Source: Phymatolithon calcareum
Taxonomy: Eukaryota > Rhodophyta > Florideophyceae > Hapalidiales
Direction: 5' to 3'
Length of the DNA stretch: 64,000 bases
Assembly: GCA_977006965.1 (NCBI GenBank)
Contig: OZ345374.1
Span: 1,798,001 to 1,862,000, forward strand
The notes below the pieces were generated by a model, which saw only the letters and a list, made by a program, of their open reading frames with translations, was not told the DNA's origin and did not search any database. Position numbers and translations under genes: made by a program. Numbering within the stretch: position 1 is the first letter of the stretch; each line of letters begins with the position of its first letter. Shown in pieces: positions 10,103-19,005 of this stretch.

Positions 10103-11182
10103 TCACTGTTCTCTGTCCCCGTTGAGAAGTAACTCTCTCTTCTCCGTGTCACCGCCATCTGTCGTGATGGACAGCTCGGCAGCCAAGTTTCGTTCGCGCG
10201 CTTCCCTCTCCAGACGACCCTTCTCCAACTTGAGCGACGTGTACCAAAAGACGCCAAAGAGCGTGAGCAAGATACCGACAGACGATTTCAATTTCACCTC
10301 ACGACCGAACAGAATGAAGTCAGATGCTAGCACCACAACGGTTTTGCAATGTCCGAGAATGTTGTAGGATAGCGGACTGGACCGTCCGATGACGAGGAAA
10401 ATGGAAATATTCACAAGAAAGCCGAAAAATCCAGTGACAGCGATGAGAGACATATTCTCGGATTGGAAGTTATAGTTCCAGATCGATTCAGGATGAGACA
10501 TTTGGTAGTTATCGAGAATCGGAATAAACGGCAAAATAAAGGTCGCAGCGAGCGGAGCAACATATGTCTGCAATTGCAACGCATTACAATCCAACGACTT
10601 TTGCAATGTACCGCCCCAAATTTGATAGAACGACGTCACAATCACGCCAGAGATTGCAAATATACTTCCAAGCACGTTGAGACGAACGTCCGTGGCCGCG
10701 GTGAGGATGACGCCAACGCAGACAGGAACCAAGGAAATCTTGAGCTGGCGTGCAAGATATTTCTGGTACAACAACGACTCAATGATGACGACTGTTGGCG
10801 TCGTCATGACTTTCATGACCTGGTAGAATCCAACGCTATTATGCTGCAAACTCAGGTTGGTGAGACAGATGAAACCCATGGTCCCCGCGGCGAGCTTTGA
10901 AACCTGTGCAATGGGAAGACGCTTGATCTCAAACATGCCGCACTTGGAGGCTAGAATGAGGAGGAAAAATGTGCACCATAAATGGAAGCATGTGAGTGTT
11001 GTGGCGAATTTGAAACCGTATTTGTCCATGACCAGTTTGTTAACGACGACAATACAGGTGGATGATAAAAAGTTAAGACCCATTGCGGCGACGGTCTTTG
11101 AGTCTGCAGTGGCAAGGTTTTGGAAAAAGCGCGTGACCGGCGAGGTCGGCGCCGTCGACGAACCGGTCATTCCCGGCGACAT
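10103..11182 (-). CDS. TPT/SLC35E3-like nucleotide-sugar/triose-phosphate-type transporter
   Basis: A 359-residue protein, the usual length for this family. After a short hydrophilic N-terminus there are about ten hydrophobic segments. Typical blocks are VVNKLVMDKYGFKFATTLTC near the start, LSLQHNSVGFYQVMKVMTTP in the middle, FAISGVIVTSFYQIWGGTLQ, and SYNILGHCKTVVVLASDFIL towards the end. The last contains the Lys-Thr that members of the family use in substrate binding. The C-terminus is charged and cytosolic-looking. It most resembles the SLC35E3/plant UDP-sugar transporter branch, so transport of a nucleotide sugar into the Golgi in exchange for a monophosphate is plausible. The actual sugar cannot be read from sequence. 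It converges with its diverged paralogue at 8260-9516. Confidence 0.85.
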   Translation of the reverse strand: MSPGMTGSSTAPTSPVTRFFQNLATADSKTVAAMGLNFLSSTCIVVVNKLVMDKYGFKFATTLTCFHLWCTFFLLILASKCGMFEIKRLPIAQVSKLAAGTMGFICLTNLSLQHNSVGFYQVMKVMTTPTVVIIESLLYQKYLARQLKISLVPVCVGVILTAATDVRLNVLGSIFAISGVIVTSFYQIWGGTLQKSLDCNALQLQTYVAPLAATFILPFIPILDNYQMSHPESIWNYNFQSENMSLIAVTGFFGFLVNISIFLVIGRSSPLSYNILGHCKTVVVLASDFILFGREVKLKSSVGILLTLFGVFWYTSLKLEKGRLEREARERNLAAELSITTDGGDTEKRELLLNGDREQ

Positions 11183-12776
11183 TTTTGCGCTCGCTTCGGA
11201 ACGCAGAGGCGGCTTTTCTCAGCAGCGAGTACGGCGGACCACGATTATGACACCTGGTTCAGGTTACGCGCAAGAGGCTGCTGCTGTGGGTCTCAGCATC
11301 AAGGAATGTCTTCTTGGCGTCCGGCAATGGGAAGCAGACGCGGGAGTTCGAGCGATCGAGGGCGTTTGAGCATGCAGACGGTGCTATGGAATCGAACTGT
11401 GTTGCAAGTATGTTGCGTACACTCGGGCATTACATACTAAAAGATTAAAATTTTGATAATTTTGCAAATAAAATAATTTTGGCTGACAGTAGCTACAAAA
11501 ATTGAAACTCGTCGTACTGTGCAGTGTCAGCTACGCTGCCAATCATTTGCAGTGTCGGCATGCATTGCTGTGGTTGTCATTCCGCAGGATCATGCAAATC
11601 TATTTGGCATCTTATGATACATTCCTGTTCTATTTTTACCATTAAAAATATGAGGTTTTTGCAATTATGCAACCGTTACGTCAGACGGGTCGACATTGCA
11701 GTTCATGTAAGTTCTTGCACGCGGTCATCGCCATCAGGAAGGTACAGTACAGTACAGTACAGCACAGTACAGCATTTTCATGGCGGTTGGCTCCCTTCCT
11801 TGTACAGTATAAAACTGCACCATCTACACCAAACTATCCGCCTCCCGCCAGCTTTGCGTTCAGAACCATCAAGCATACAGTACCTAATCTAGACGCCAAC
11901 CCATTGACGACCGGAGATCGTCAGTAGAGGATCTTTGTAACACCCTGCTCTTTCGAACACCGAGACAGCACAAGAAAACTATTGATCGGCTGAAGGGAGG
12001 TCGACGCGATACTTTCGCTGTCCCTAAGCTGGCATCTAGGGATATCGATTGCAGTGATCTTTCCTGGGCACCGCTATCCCTGCCAGTTTTCGACTCTTCG
12101 GCGTGGGTGCCGGAAGGGCCACGCAGAAGAGAGGCCTGCTGAAGAAACCGGTAAGTCGCGATCCGATCAAGGTGTTTGTTTTTGCATATCTTGGGATTAC
12201 AAAAACACTGGAGTCTTCCTCCTGCTTTTACCACATTGCTAATCGTGCTTGTTACTACTTAAAGACAATGCAGGTAGCGCCACCAGAAACGAGCAACCGC
12301 GTAGCGATCTAGCCTCTCAACCTTTCCTGTTCCCAACGCTGCTATCGTTCCCTCCTTTCCCTTCACCCTGGTACGCCTTGAGGCGTTACACCTTAAATCT
12401 TAGACAGGCAGCATTGCAGAAAGTCAAACTGGTGAGGAAACCACCGGGGAAGTCCAACACAAACTATTTGGAGCCCGCAGTCCTGAAGAGCACAACCACA
12501 ACCATGAAGAAATACAGTCATCATCCAGATTAGGGCAAAATTGAACTTTCTTCTCCCCCTGTTTACCTCATCAAGGGCGCACCCCCAGAATTTGACGTCT
12601 GAAGTTGATCGTTTGATCAACTGTTCATTGACTAAATATCTAATCACCTCAGCATGTACAGTAGCTCTCCGCACAGGTCATCCGCACATTAGTGAATACA
12701 ATATTAGCCCACGAAATCGTCATCAGGAACTTACATAGTTTAGCGTTCTCGTAGATGACCATTTAACTGCACATTG
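11183..12776. other. Upstream spacer with microsatellite
   Basis: No supported gene. It holds the promoter side of the minus-strand transporter and a (TACAG)n repeat. A donor-like GGTAAGT occurs near 12149, but I could not build a credible spliced gene around it. Confidence 0.4.
11743..11773 (+). repeat. (TACAG)n microsatellite
   Basis: Six imperfect copies of the 5-mer TACAG; one copy reads CACAG. Confidence 0.9.
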
Positions 12777-12780
12777 CGTC

Positions 12781-13286
12781 TGTAAACGCACACTGCAGTA
12801 TCGCTTCGCAGTGCATCAAGATAACACTGCAGAGCATCACGTGCCCAGAGCGCCAAGCTCACAGTCATCCATATCATCATCTACCACGTAAGCAATTAAT
12901 CCAATCGTGGGATGTCCGAGATGTTACGGGAGGAGCACAATTATGGGCTCGCGTTGAATCATTCCTCGTTCCTTTCCGTCACCCACGAAATAAGTTTTCT
13001 TCGAATCAAGCTGTTACTTGTGCATATCAAAGGCTCACAAGTATTCGGGCTACATTCACAGTTGATTAGTTTGATCCCATAATGGGTAACACCTTACTAC
13101 CATATGTGGACTTGAAATCACCGTTAGTCATTTTGTCTCAATACTTTGTTCATGGGGCAGTTGGCAAGAATTCACCTTGCGCAGCTGAGACCCTACTTAA
13201 GCGGAAAGCTTCCGCCAACCTTACAATAAACTCAGATTTCCACAAGAGTTCAAGGTCCGCGCCTGAAAGGTACGCTCAAGTTTATA
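12781..13286 (+). repeat. 5' LTR
   Basis: A 506-bp copy starting TGTAAACG and ending GTTTATA, so the short terminal inverted repeat is TGTAAAC/GTTTATA with one mismatch. It ends TA, not the canonical CA. It differs from the 3' LTR by a G/A (ACGTGCCC here) and an A/G (CACCCACG here). Confidence 0.93.
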
Positions 13287-13330
13287 GAAATTTCTATCTG
13301 TACAGAAGGCTTACGCTTGTGCGTTTGTTC

Positions 13331-15907
13331 ATGGTTGACACTCGAACAAGCACCTATCAGGTCGCTGACCAGGCGGCTAGGCAATCTCACCCATCCGGCA
13401 TGCCCGGCAACGCAGACCAAGCCGTTGCACAAGCATCCGGCACCGGGGCCCTCTTTCAGCCAGTAACACATCCTGTGCTGAAAAGCTTGGACCCGAAGAA
13501 GGTTTCCGCTTTTATCAGAGAGCGGGAACGCTATGAGATCGAAGTAGCGGAGAAGAGGAAAGAAGTGCCTACGATGGTCGTCGCTTCCTACAAGGTCTCC
13601 ATCGACCTTTCCCTGCTGAAGAGCATGCATTTTATTGGCAAGTTTGATGCTATAGCCCCAAACACAAGCTTTCAAGATCTCACATCGGGGCACATCGAGA
13701 AGTTCATCAAAAGTTTAATCAAGCAGGATACTGGAACTTATGACCCCGCCATAATCGAGAAGGCTCTCATTGGCCTCCGAATGCCGATGAGCATTACCGA
13801 CCCAGAGGCCAGAGTACTCGAGTTCGTGGCCAATTTTTTCGAAAGGCTTACACAGATTGGTTGTGAGTCCTTCAAGGACAACAACCCGAAGAAAACAATC
13901 AAGTTAATGCAGGAGAAACTTTACCCTGCTCGCCTTAAAAACGTAATGGCCAAGGCGCTTGAGTATCAACCGGATATTCGAGAGGACGTGAAGCAGTATA
14001 TCAAGACCCTGTGCAAGGAAGCTGTATACACGGAGCGATACAAGACGGACGAGAAAGCCCTCGCTACAAATTCTACTCGCGATCCATCCAAAACCCCGAG
14101 AAGCGGCAGTTCCTCTTCGAAAAATGACCACGGCGAGCGAAAAGACAATGACCGAACTCCCATATGCCTTCATCCACCGCATGCACGTCTGAAGAAGAGA
14201 CACTATATGCGAGATTGTGATGAGGTTTCTAAGGAAGAGGCACAAAAATTGCTCAAAGAGCACAGGGCCAAAAAAGCTGTCAAAGCACTGAAGCGTCCTT
14301 CCACAGAGGAAACCTCGACCAACTCGACTCTAATCCGCACTACGTTTGATGGCAGTGTCACAAAATATCTGTGTGCCGACAACGGGTCCGATATCAACCT
14401 CCTGCCAAAAAACCTCTTTGAAACTGTAGCGGAAAAGAATCCAGATATTCGTGTCGACACCTTCACCGAGTCGAAGAAGTTCAAATTAGCAGCCCTAAAA
14501 GACAAGAACAACAATCCGCTATTTGTTGAGTGCGACAAGAAAACACGTTTTAATATCGACCTTCACGTACGACATGGCAGTACGCTTACCCTACGGAACG
14601 TTGATTGGTATGTGTCGACACAAGAAATGGCAGAACCACTGCTTGGGCGTCCGACACTAGAAGCCCTCGGGTTAAACACAAAATCACTTCTCGTGGCTGC
14701 CTGCGACAGGCATGCTGGCGAAATCGATGTGGAAAACGTGGACCAGAGCGAAAATCGCGAAGGCTCGGTGGCTCGTATTCTCCAGGATGGAGTGTACTAT
14801 TCCGATCGCACTGCCCTCGATGACAACGGGGACGATGATAAGACGTGGTTGGACCTTGGCGAGGACACCAAAGAGGAGAAGGACAAGGCCCTAGAAGAAC
14901 TGCTTTCAAACGCAAAGGCAAATGGCGTGAGTGAAGCCGGATTTAAGCGATTGAAAGAAATGGTGGAACGTTACTATGACGTCTTCCGACTTCGCCTCGG
15001 TAATGATCCTCCAGCCTCAGTGACCCCCATGGAGGTCATGCTAAAACCTGATGCACAGCCAGTCATCGCAAAAGCCAGAAGGTATTCGGCGGAACAGAGG
15101 GACTTCATGAAGCGATACATCGAAAAGCTTCAGAAATACGGAATGGTTCAAATCAACAACCATGCTTCATGGGCCGCAGCACCATTGCTGGTTACCAAAC
15201 CACCACCCGCAAAATTTCGCCTCACATTTGACTTAAGGCCAATCAATGCATCCAGCGTCCCTGTTGTGTGGCCTCTTCCCCATATCGAGTCCGAACTGGC
15301 TGATCTGTCTGGCAGCAGCTGCTTCGCAAAAATTGACTTTCCGTCAAGTTACTGGCAACTACCACTGCATGAGTCCTCGCAAGATTTGCACAGTTTCTTG
15401 ACCCCTCAAGGAATTTTCAAACCTACTCGCACCCTGCAGGGAGCACGGAACAGCGGCGCCAACTTCCAGTCCCGAGTCGAGCCTTGCTTTGCTGCCATCC
15501 GAGATAATTTGAAAGCATGGCTTGATGACTTTCTTCTGCATGAAAAAACGGAGGAAAAACTCTTATCAACGCTTGAAACATTTCTCGAAGTGTGCCTCGA
15601 ACGAGGTCTTAAGGTGTCTGCGATAAAAACCGTCTTCTTTGCGCACCGAGTTCGTTGGTGCGGCCGCGTTATCGACGGAGAAGGAGTTCATTTCGATCCT
15701 ACAAAATCAGTGGCATCAAGGATGCATCACCGCCAATCAATGCGGCAGAGCTATGCCAGTATGTTCATTGCCTACAGTGGATGGCAACGGGAATACCCGA
15801 TTTTAGTCGACGCATCAGACCTCTCCGGGACTTGCTTGAAAAGGCATACTCCATGTCCGGGTCTCGAAAGAAAAGGACAATCAAACGTATCATGCTCTCA
15901 ACCTTAA
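13331..15907 (+). CDS. gag-pro-RT frame of the LTR retrotransposon
   Basis: I start at the ATG at 13331 (MVDTRTS), the first one after the LTR; the frame is also open upstream into the LTR. It encodes a helical capsid-like region (about residues 60-250), a CLHPPH..RH...DC cysteine/histidine motif, a protease-like ADNGSD at about residue 350 (the usual Asp-Thr/Ser-Gly reads Asp-Asn-Gly), and a reverse transcriptase. In the RT the first catalytic Asp is in AKIDFPSSYW and the metal-binding pair is WLDDFL rather than Y-x-D-D. Family similarity stops near 15,705, beyond which the frame runs out of register until its stop at 15907. The remainder of pol continues in the next frame. Confidence 0.85.
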   Translation: MVDTRTSTYQVADQAARQSHPSGMPGNADQAVAQASGTGALFQPVTHPVLKSLDPKKVSAFIRERERYEIEVAEKRKEVPTMVVASYKVSIDLSLLKSMHFIGKFDAIAPNTSFQDLTSGHIEKFIKSLIKQDTGTYDPAIIEKALIGLRMPMSITDPEARVLEFVANFFERLTQIGCESFKDNNPKKTIKLMQEKLYPARLKNVMAKALEYQPDIREDVKQYIKTLCKEAVYTERYKTDEKALATNSTRDPSKTPRSGSSSSKNDHGERKDNDRTPICLHPPHARLKKRHYMRDCDEVSKEEAQKLLKEHRAKKAVKALKRPSTEETSTNSTLIRTTFDGSVTKYLCADNGSDINLLPKNLFETVAEKNPDIRVDTFTESKKFKLAALKDKNNNPLFVECDKKTRFNIDLHVRHGSTLTLRNVDWYVSTQEMAEPLLGRPTLEALGLNTKSLLVAACDRHAGEIDVENVDQSENREGSVARILQDGVYYSDRTALDDNGDDDKTWLDLGEDTKEEKDKALEELLSNAKANGVSEAGFKRLKEMVERYYDVFRLRLGNDPPASVTPMEVMLKPDAQPVIAKARRYSAEQRDFMKRYIEKLQKYGMVQINNHASWAAAPLLVTKPPPAKFRLTFDLRPINASSVPVVWPLPHIESELADLSGSSCFAKIDFPSSYWQLPLHESSQDLHSFLTPQGIFKPTRTLQGARNSGANFQSRVEPCFAAIRDNLKAWLDDFLLHEKTEEKLLSTLETFLEVCLERGLKVSAIKTVFFAHRVRWCGRVIDGEGVHFDPTKSVASRMHHRQSMRQSYASMFIAYSGWQREYPILVDASDLSGTCLKRHTPCPGLERKGQSNVSCSQP

Positions 15908-18045
15908 AGTGGGGCCCCGTCCACGAGAAGGCATTCAAAGACTTACAGGATGGCCTTCATGAAGTTATTCGGCTCGCTCACCGAGACCAGAAGAAATTAT
16001 TATGTGTGTATACCGATGCTTCGGAAATGCGATGGGCAGCGGTGATAACCCAATGCAATGAGGTCGAACTCAACCTGCCAATCGATGAGCAATGCCACGA
16101 GCCGCTAGCCTTTCTCAGCGCCGACTTCAAGGGTCCGGAAATGCGGTGGACAACTTTCGAAAAAGAGGCTTACGCTATATATCAGGTCTTCCGTAAGATG
16201 GACTACATGTTTGTTACCGAGTCCAATGTTCGGCTTTTCACGGATCACAGAAACTTGTTGTTCGTGTTCAATCCTCTCGCCGTTGAGCCCGCTCTCGGAC
16301 GCCATGTAATCAGCAAGGTCCAAAGATGGTCCCTCTACCTTTCCCGATTCCTCTACTCAATTGAGCATATTGAAGGTGAGAGGAACATATTTGCCGACAT
16401 GATATCTCGTTGGTACCACGGATACCGGGGACGACCGACAGCCCTGAAGCGTCTGACACAGGCCATTCTTCAAAAAGACATTGTCGAATCTCCACTAGGG
16501 GACACATTCGAGTGGCCCGACCTGCAGATGATCGCGAAAGAACAATCAAAAAACCGGGGAAATAGGCCGGAAAGCGCTGTTATCGGTCCTGACGGCTGCG
16601 TGCGCATCAAGGGATCTATCTGGATACCGGACCAATGTATTGATCTGCATTGGAAATTGCTGGTGATTGCCCACTGTGGAGCCGCAGGTCACCGTGGAAG
16701 CGAATCTACTGCTAGTTCTCTGCAAGAGTTCTGCTGGTGGTCGAGCATGGAAGCTGACGCGAAAGAGTTCGTCCGGAACTGTATTCATTGCATCACGTCA
16801 AAATCCGGGTTAAAAATACCGCGTCCGCTTTCACTTACCACACATGCAACCGGAGCAAACGAGGTCTTGCATTTTGATTTCCTCTTTATGGGACACGGGA
16901 CAGGAAACCTCAAGTATACACTCGTTCTCCGGGATGACCTCTCCAGCTATTTGTGGCTCAGCCCATTTATTGCTGCTGATGCAGAGTCGTCAGCGTCTGT
17001 TATATCACGCTGGATCCGAACCTTCACCGCCATGTCGACTTGGGTGAGCGACCAGGGAAGCCATTTTAAGAACCAAGTTCTCAAAGACCTCGCGATCACT
17101 CATGACATTCGCCACGAATTCACTGTGGCATACTCGCCCTGGGTGAATGGAACAGTCGAAAATTGCATGCGACACATATTGGCCGCATGCAGGGCATTAA
17201 TATCAGAGCTCAAACTCGGCCCACATGACTGGCCGTCTGTACTACCGATTGTACAAACGGTACTCAATGAAGCACCTCTGAAGAGACTGGGAAAATCAAG
17301 TCGTGGCTCATATCTCACACCATTGGAAGTCATGACTGGTATCGTTCCGAACCGAGCACAGCTACAGGCGCTTTCCCGAGATAAGATAAGTGGCAACCCT
17401 ATGACCCTATCAATGATAAGGGCCAGGCAAGCTTTGGACATCGCTTCCCTACAGACGGCCATGGACCAAATGCACAAGACTGTCACTGAGAACGTCAGCT
17501 TAAACCGAAAGCGCCAAATTGACCACCATAACAAGAGGACCAATCTTATAACACCGCACTTCACCGTTGGAGACTTTGTGGTGGTGCGTTGCATGAAAAA
17601 GCGAAACCACAAGATGGAATTCCGATGGACGGGCCCTCGTCGAGTCACGGAATGCATAGGATCAATGGTTTACCGCGTTGCTACATTATCTGGAGAAGAT
17701 ACTGAAGTTGTTCATGCCGCACGCCTTCTTCTATACAAAGCAACTCTCGACGGCACTAAAGTATCGGATGAACTGCTTGCACATGCTGAACATTCGGAAT
17801 CAGTGTTTGAAATGGTTGAGTCCATCAAAGACATTGGAGAAGATCATGATGGTATTTTCTTGCAAGTACAGTGGCTGGGCCTACCTGACAAAAAGGATTG
17901 GACGTGGCAGCCTATACTCCAGCTTTTCGAAGACGTTCCTGACCATGTTAAATCTTTTCTACATACCACAAGGAAGAAGAAGATATCTGCGAAAGCTCTA
18001 GCTCTCGTCCGAGATTCAACTACTCCAGGTGTGCAATCCAATTGA
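15655..18045 (+). CDS. RNase H-integrase-chromodomain frame of the LTR retrotransposon
   Basis: This frame takes over pol from about 15,705, so its first ATG at 15655 is fortuitous. It carries the end of the RT connection, RNase H (CVYTDASEMRWAAV, EKEAYAIY and LFTDHRNLLF supply the acidic residues), and an integrase zinc domain (HCGAAGHRG then CIHCI). The catalytic core follows, with HFDFLFMG, WVSDQGSHFKN and YSPWVNGTVEN giving the D-D-E residues. The last 80 residues contain a chromodomain-like fold (VQWLGLPDKKDWTWQP), which in Ty3 elements guides integration to chromatin. Shift from the previous frame is -1. The break lies inside pol, not between gag and pol, so a one-base deletion is more likely than programmed frameshifting. 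Confidence 0.87.
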   Translation: MVRPRYRRRRSSFRSYKISGIKDASPPINAAELCQYVHCLQWMATGIPDFSRRIRPLRDLLEKAYSMSGSRKKRTIKRIMLSTLKWGPVHEKAFKDLQDGLHEVIRLAHRDQKKLLCVYTDASEMRWAAVITQCNEVELNLPIDEQCHEPLAFLSADFKGPEMRWTTFEKEAYAIYQVFRKMDYMFVTESNVRLFTDHRNLLFVFNPLAVEPALGRHVISKVQRWSLYLSRFLYSIEHIEGERNIFADMISRWYHGYRGRPTALKRLTQAILQKDIVESPLGDTFEWPDLQMIAKEQSKNRGNRPESAVIGPDGCVRIKGSIWIPDQCIDLHWKLLVIAHCGAAGHRGSESTASSLQEFCWWSSMEADAKEFVRNCIHCITSKSGLKIPRPLSLTTHATGANEVLHFDFLFMGHGTGNLKYTLVLRDDLSSYLWLSPFIAADAESSASVISRWIRTFTAMSTWVSDQGSHFKNQVLKDLAITHDIRHEFTVAYSPWVNGTVENCMRHILAACRALISELKLGPHDWPSVLPIVQTVLNEAPLKRLGKSSRGSYLTPLEVMTGIVPNRAQLQALSRDKISGNPMTLSMIRARQALDIASLQTAMDQMHKTVTENVSLNRKRQIDHHNKRTNLITPHFTVGDFVVVRCMKKRNHKMEFRWTGPRRVTECIGSMVYRVATLSGEDTEVVHAARLLLYKATLDGTKVSDELLAHAEHSESVFEMVESIKDIGEDHDGIFLQVQWLGLPDKKDWTWQPILQLFEDVPDHVKSFLHTTRKKKISAKALALVRDSTTPGVQSN

Positions 18046-18067
18046 CCTTTTACCATCGCACAAGGTC

Positions 18068-18076
18068 ATGGGGCGG
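18068..18076 (+). promoter_or_regulatory. Polypurine tract of the LTR retrotransposon
   Basis: ATGGGGCGG, a purine-rich run immediately before the 3' LTR, where plus-strand DNA synthesis is primed in this class. It is short and interrupted. Confidence 0.55.
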
Positions 18077-18582
18077 TGTAAACGCACACTGCAGTATCGC
18101 TTCGCAGTGCATCAAGATAACACTGCAGAGCATCACGTACCCAGAGCGCCAAGCTCACAGTCATCCATATCATCATCTACCACGTAAGCAATTAATCCAA
18201 TCGTGGGATGTCCGAGATGTTACGGGAGGAGCACAATTATGGGCTCGCGTTGAATCATTCCTCGTTCCTTTCCGTCACCCGCGAAATAAGTTTTCTTCGA
18301 ATCAAGCTGTTACTTGTGCATATCAAAGGCTCACAAGTATTCGGGCTACATTCACAGTTGATTAGTTTGATCCCATAATGGGTAACACCTTACTACCATA
18401 TGTGGACTTGAAATCACCGTTAGTCATTTTGTCTCAATACTTTGTTCATGGGGCAGTTGGCAAGAATTCACCTTGCGCAGCTGAGACCCTACTTAAGCGG
18501 AAAGCTTCCGCCAACCTTACAATAAACTCAGATTTCCACAAGAGTTCAAGGTCCGCGCCTGAAAGGTACGCTCAAGTTTATA
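18077..18582 (+). repeat. 3' LTR
   Basis: A 506-bp copy of the 5' LTR with two transitions. The flank continues directly with the CGTC target duplication. Confidence 0.93.
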
Positions 18583-18982
18583 CGTCGTAGGAGAGTGTGC
18601 AGTCCATGCTTCATTGTCGTCAACAGTTGCAGCCCGAGAACTACAGTTGTCCATCACTTGGTGAAGAATCACTTCCTAACGTCAGCGAGCAATGCTGAGC
18701 TGCTCTGCGGGAGCAGAAGGTCCAAAAAATTTTCGTCTTGAACCTCGATATATAAATCAACGGCGCTGTCTCTATCATGAAAGGAATCGGTTGATGGGTC
18801 ACTAGGCACAACGCGGAAATAATCTATCTGGGCTGACGCATATTGGCATTCTCTTTCAACAAAACGCACATCGAGCAGAGGGTTACAATATAAGTTCTCA
18901 AAGTGAACGTCTCACAGAGCTCATGGTTGAACGCAGATTGTACAGTGACTTTTTTCTAACGGGAAACAAAAATGACACAAAA

Positions 18983-19005
18983 TGCTCGCCATTAAATGGC
19001 GAGCA
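18983..19005. repeat. 11-bp-arm hairpin followed by T-run
   Basis: TGCTCGCCATT and its exact complement separated by one base. A GTTTT run follows. It resembles a bacterial terminator, but the context is eukaryotic. Confidence 0.85.

Larger units (their letters stand above)
12777..18586 (+). mobile_element. Ty3-type LTR retrotransposon with chromodomain, near-intact
   Basis: The element proper is 12781-18582 (5,802 bp). Two 506-bp LTRs differ at only two positions that I could find, so it is a recent insertion. CGTC flanks both sides (12777-12780 and 18583-18586), a 4-bp target duplication. Domain order is capsid-like Gag, aspartic protease, reverse transcriptase, RNase H, integrase, chromodomain, which is the Ty3/Metaviridae order. 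The coding region is broken by one frame change in pol near 15,701-15,707. Confidence 0.93.

Noticed and set aside
13082-13330. Start of the retrotransposon frame inside the 5' LTR
   Set aside because: The same frame occurs in the 3' LTR and ends at once after it. It is LTR sequence, not coding.
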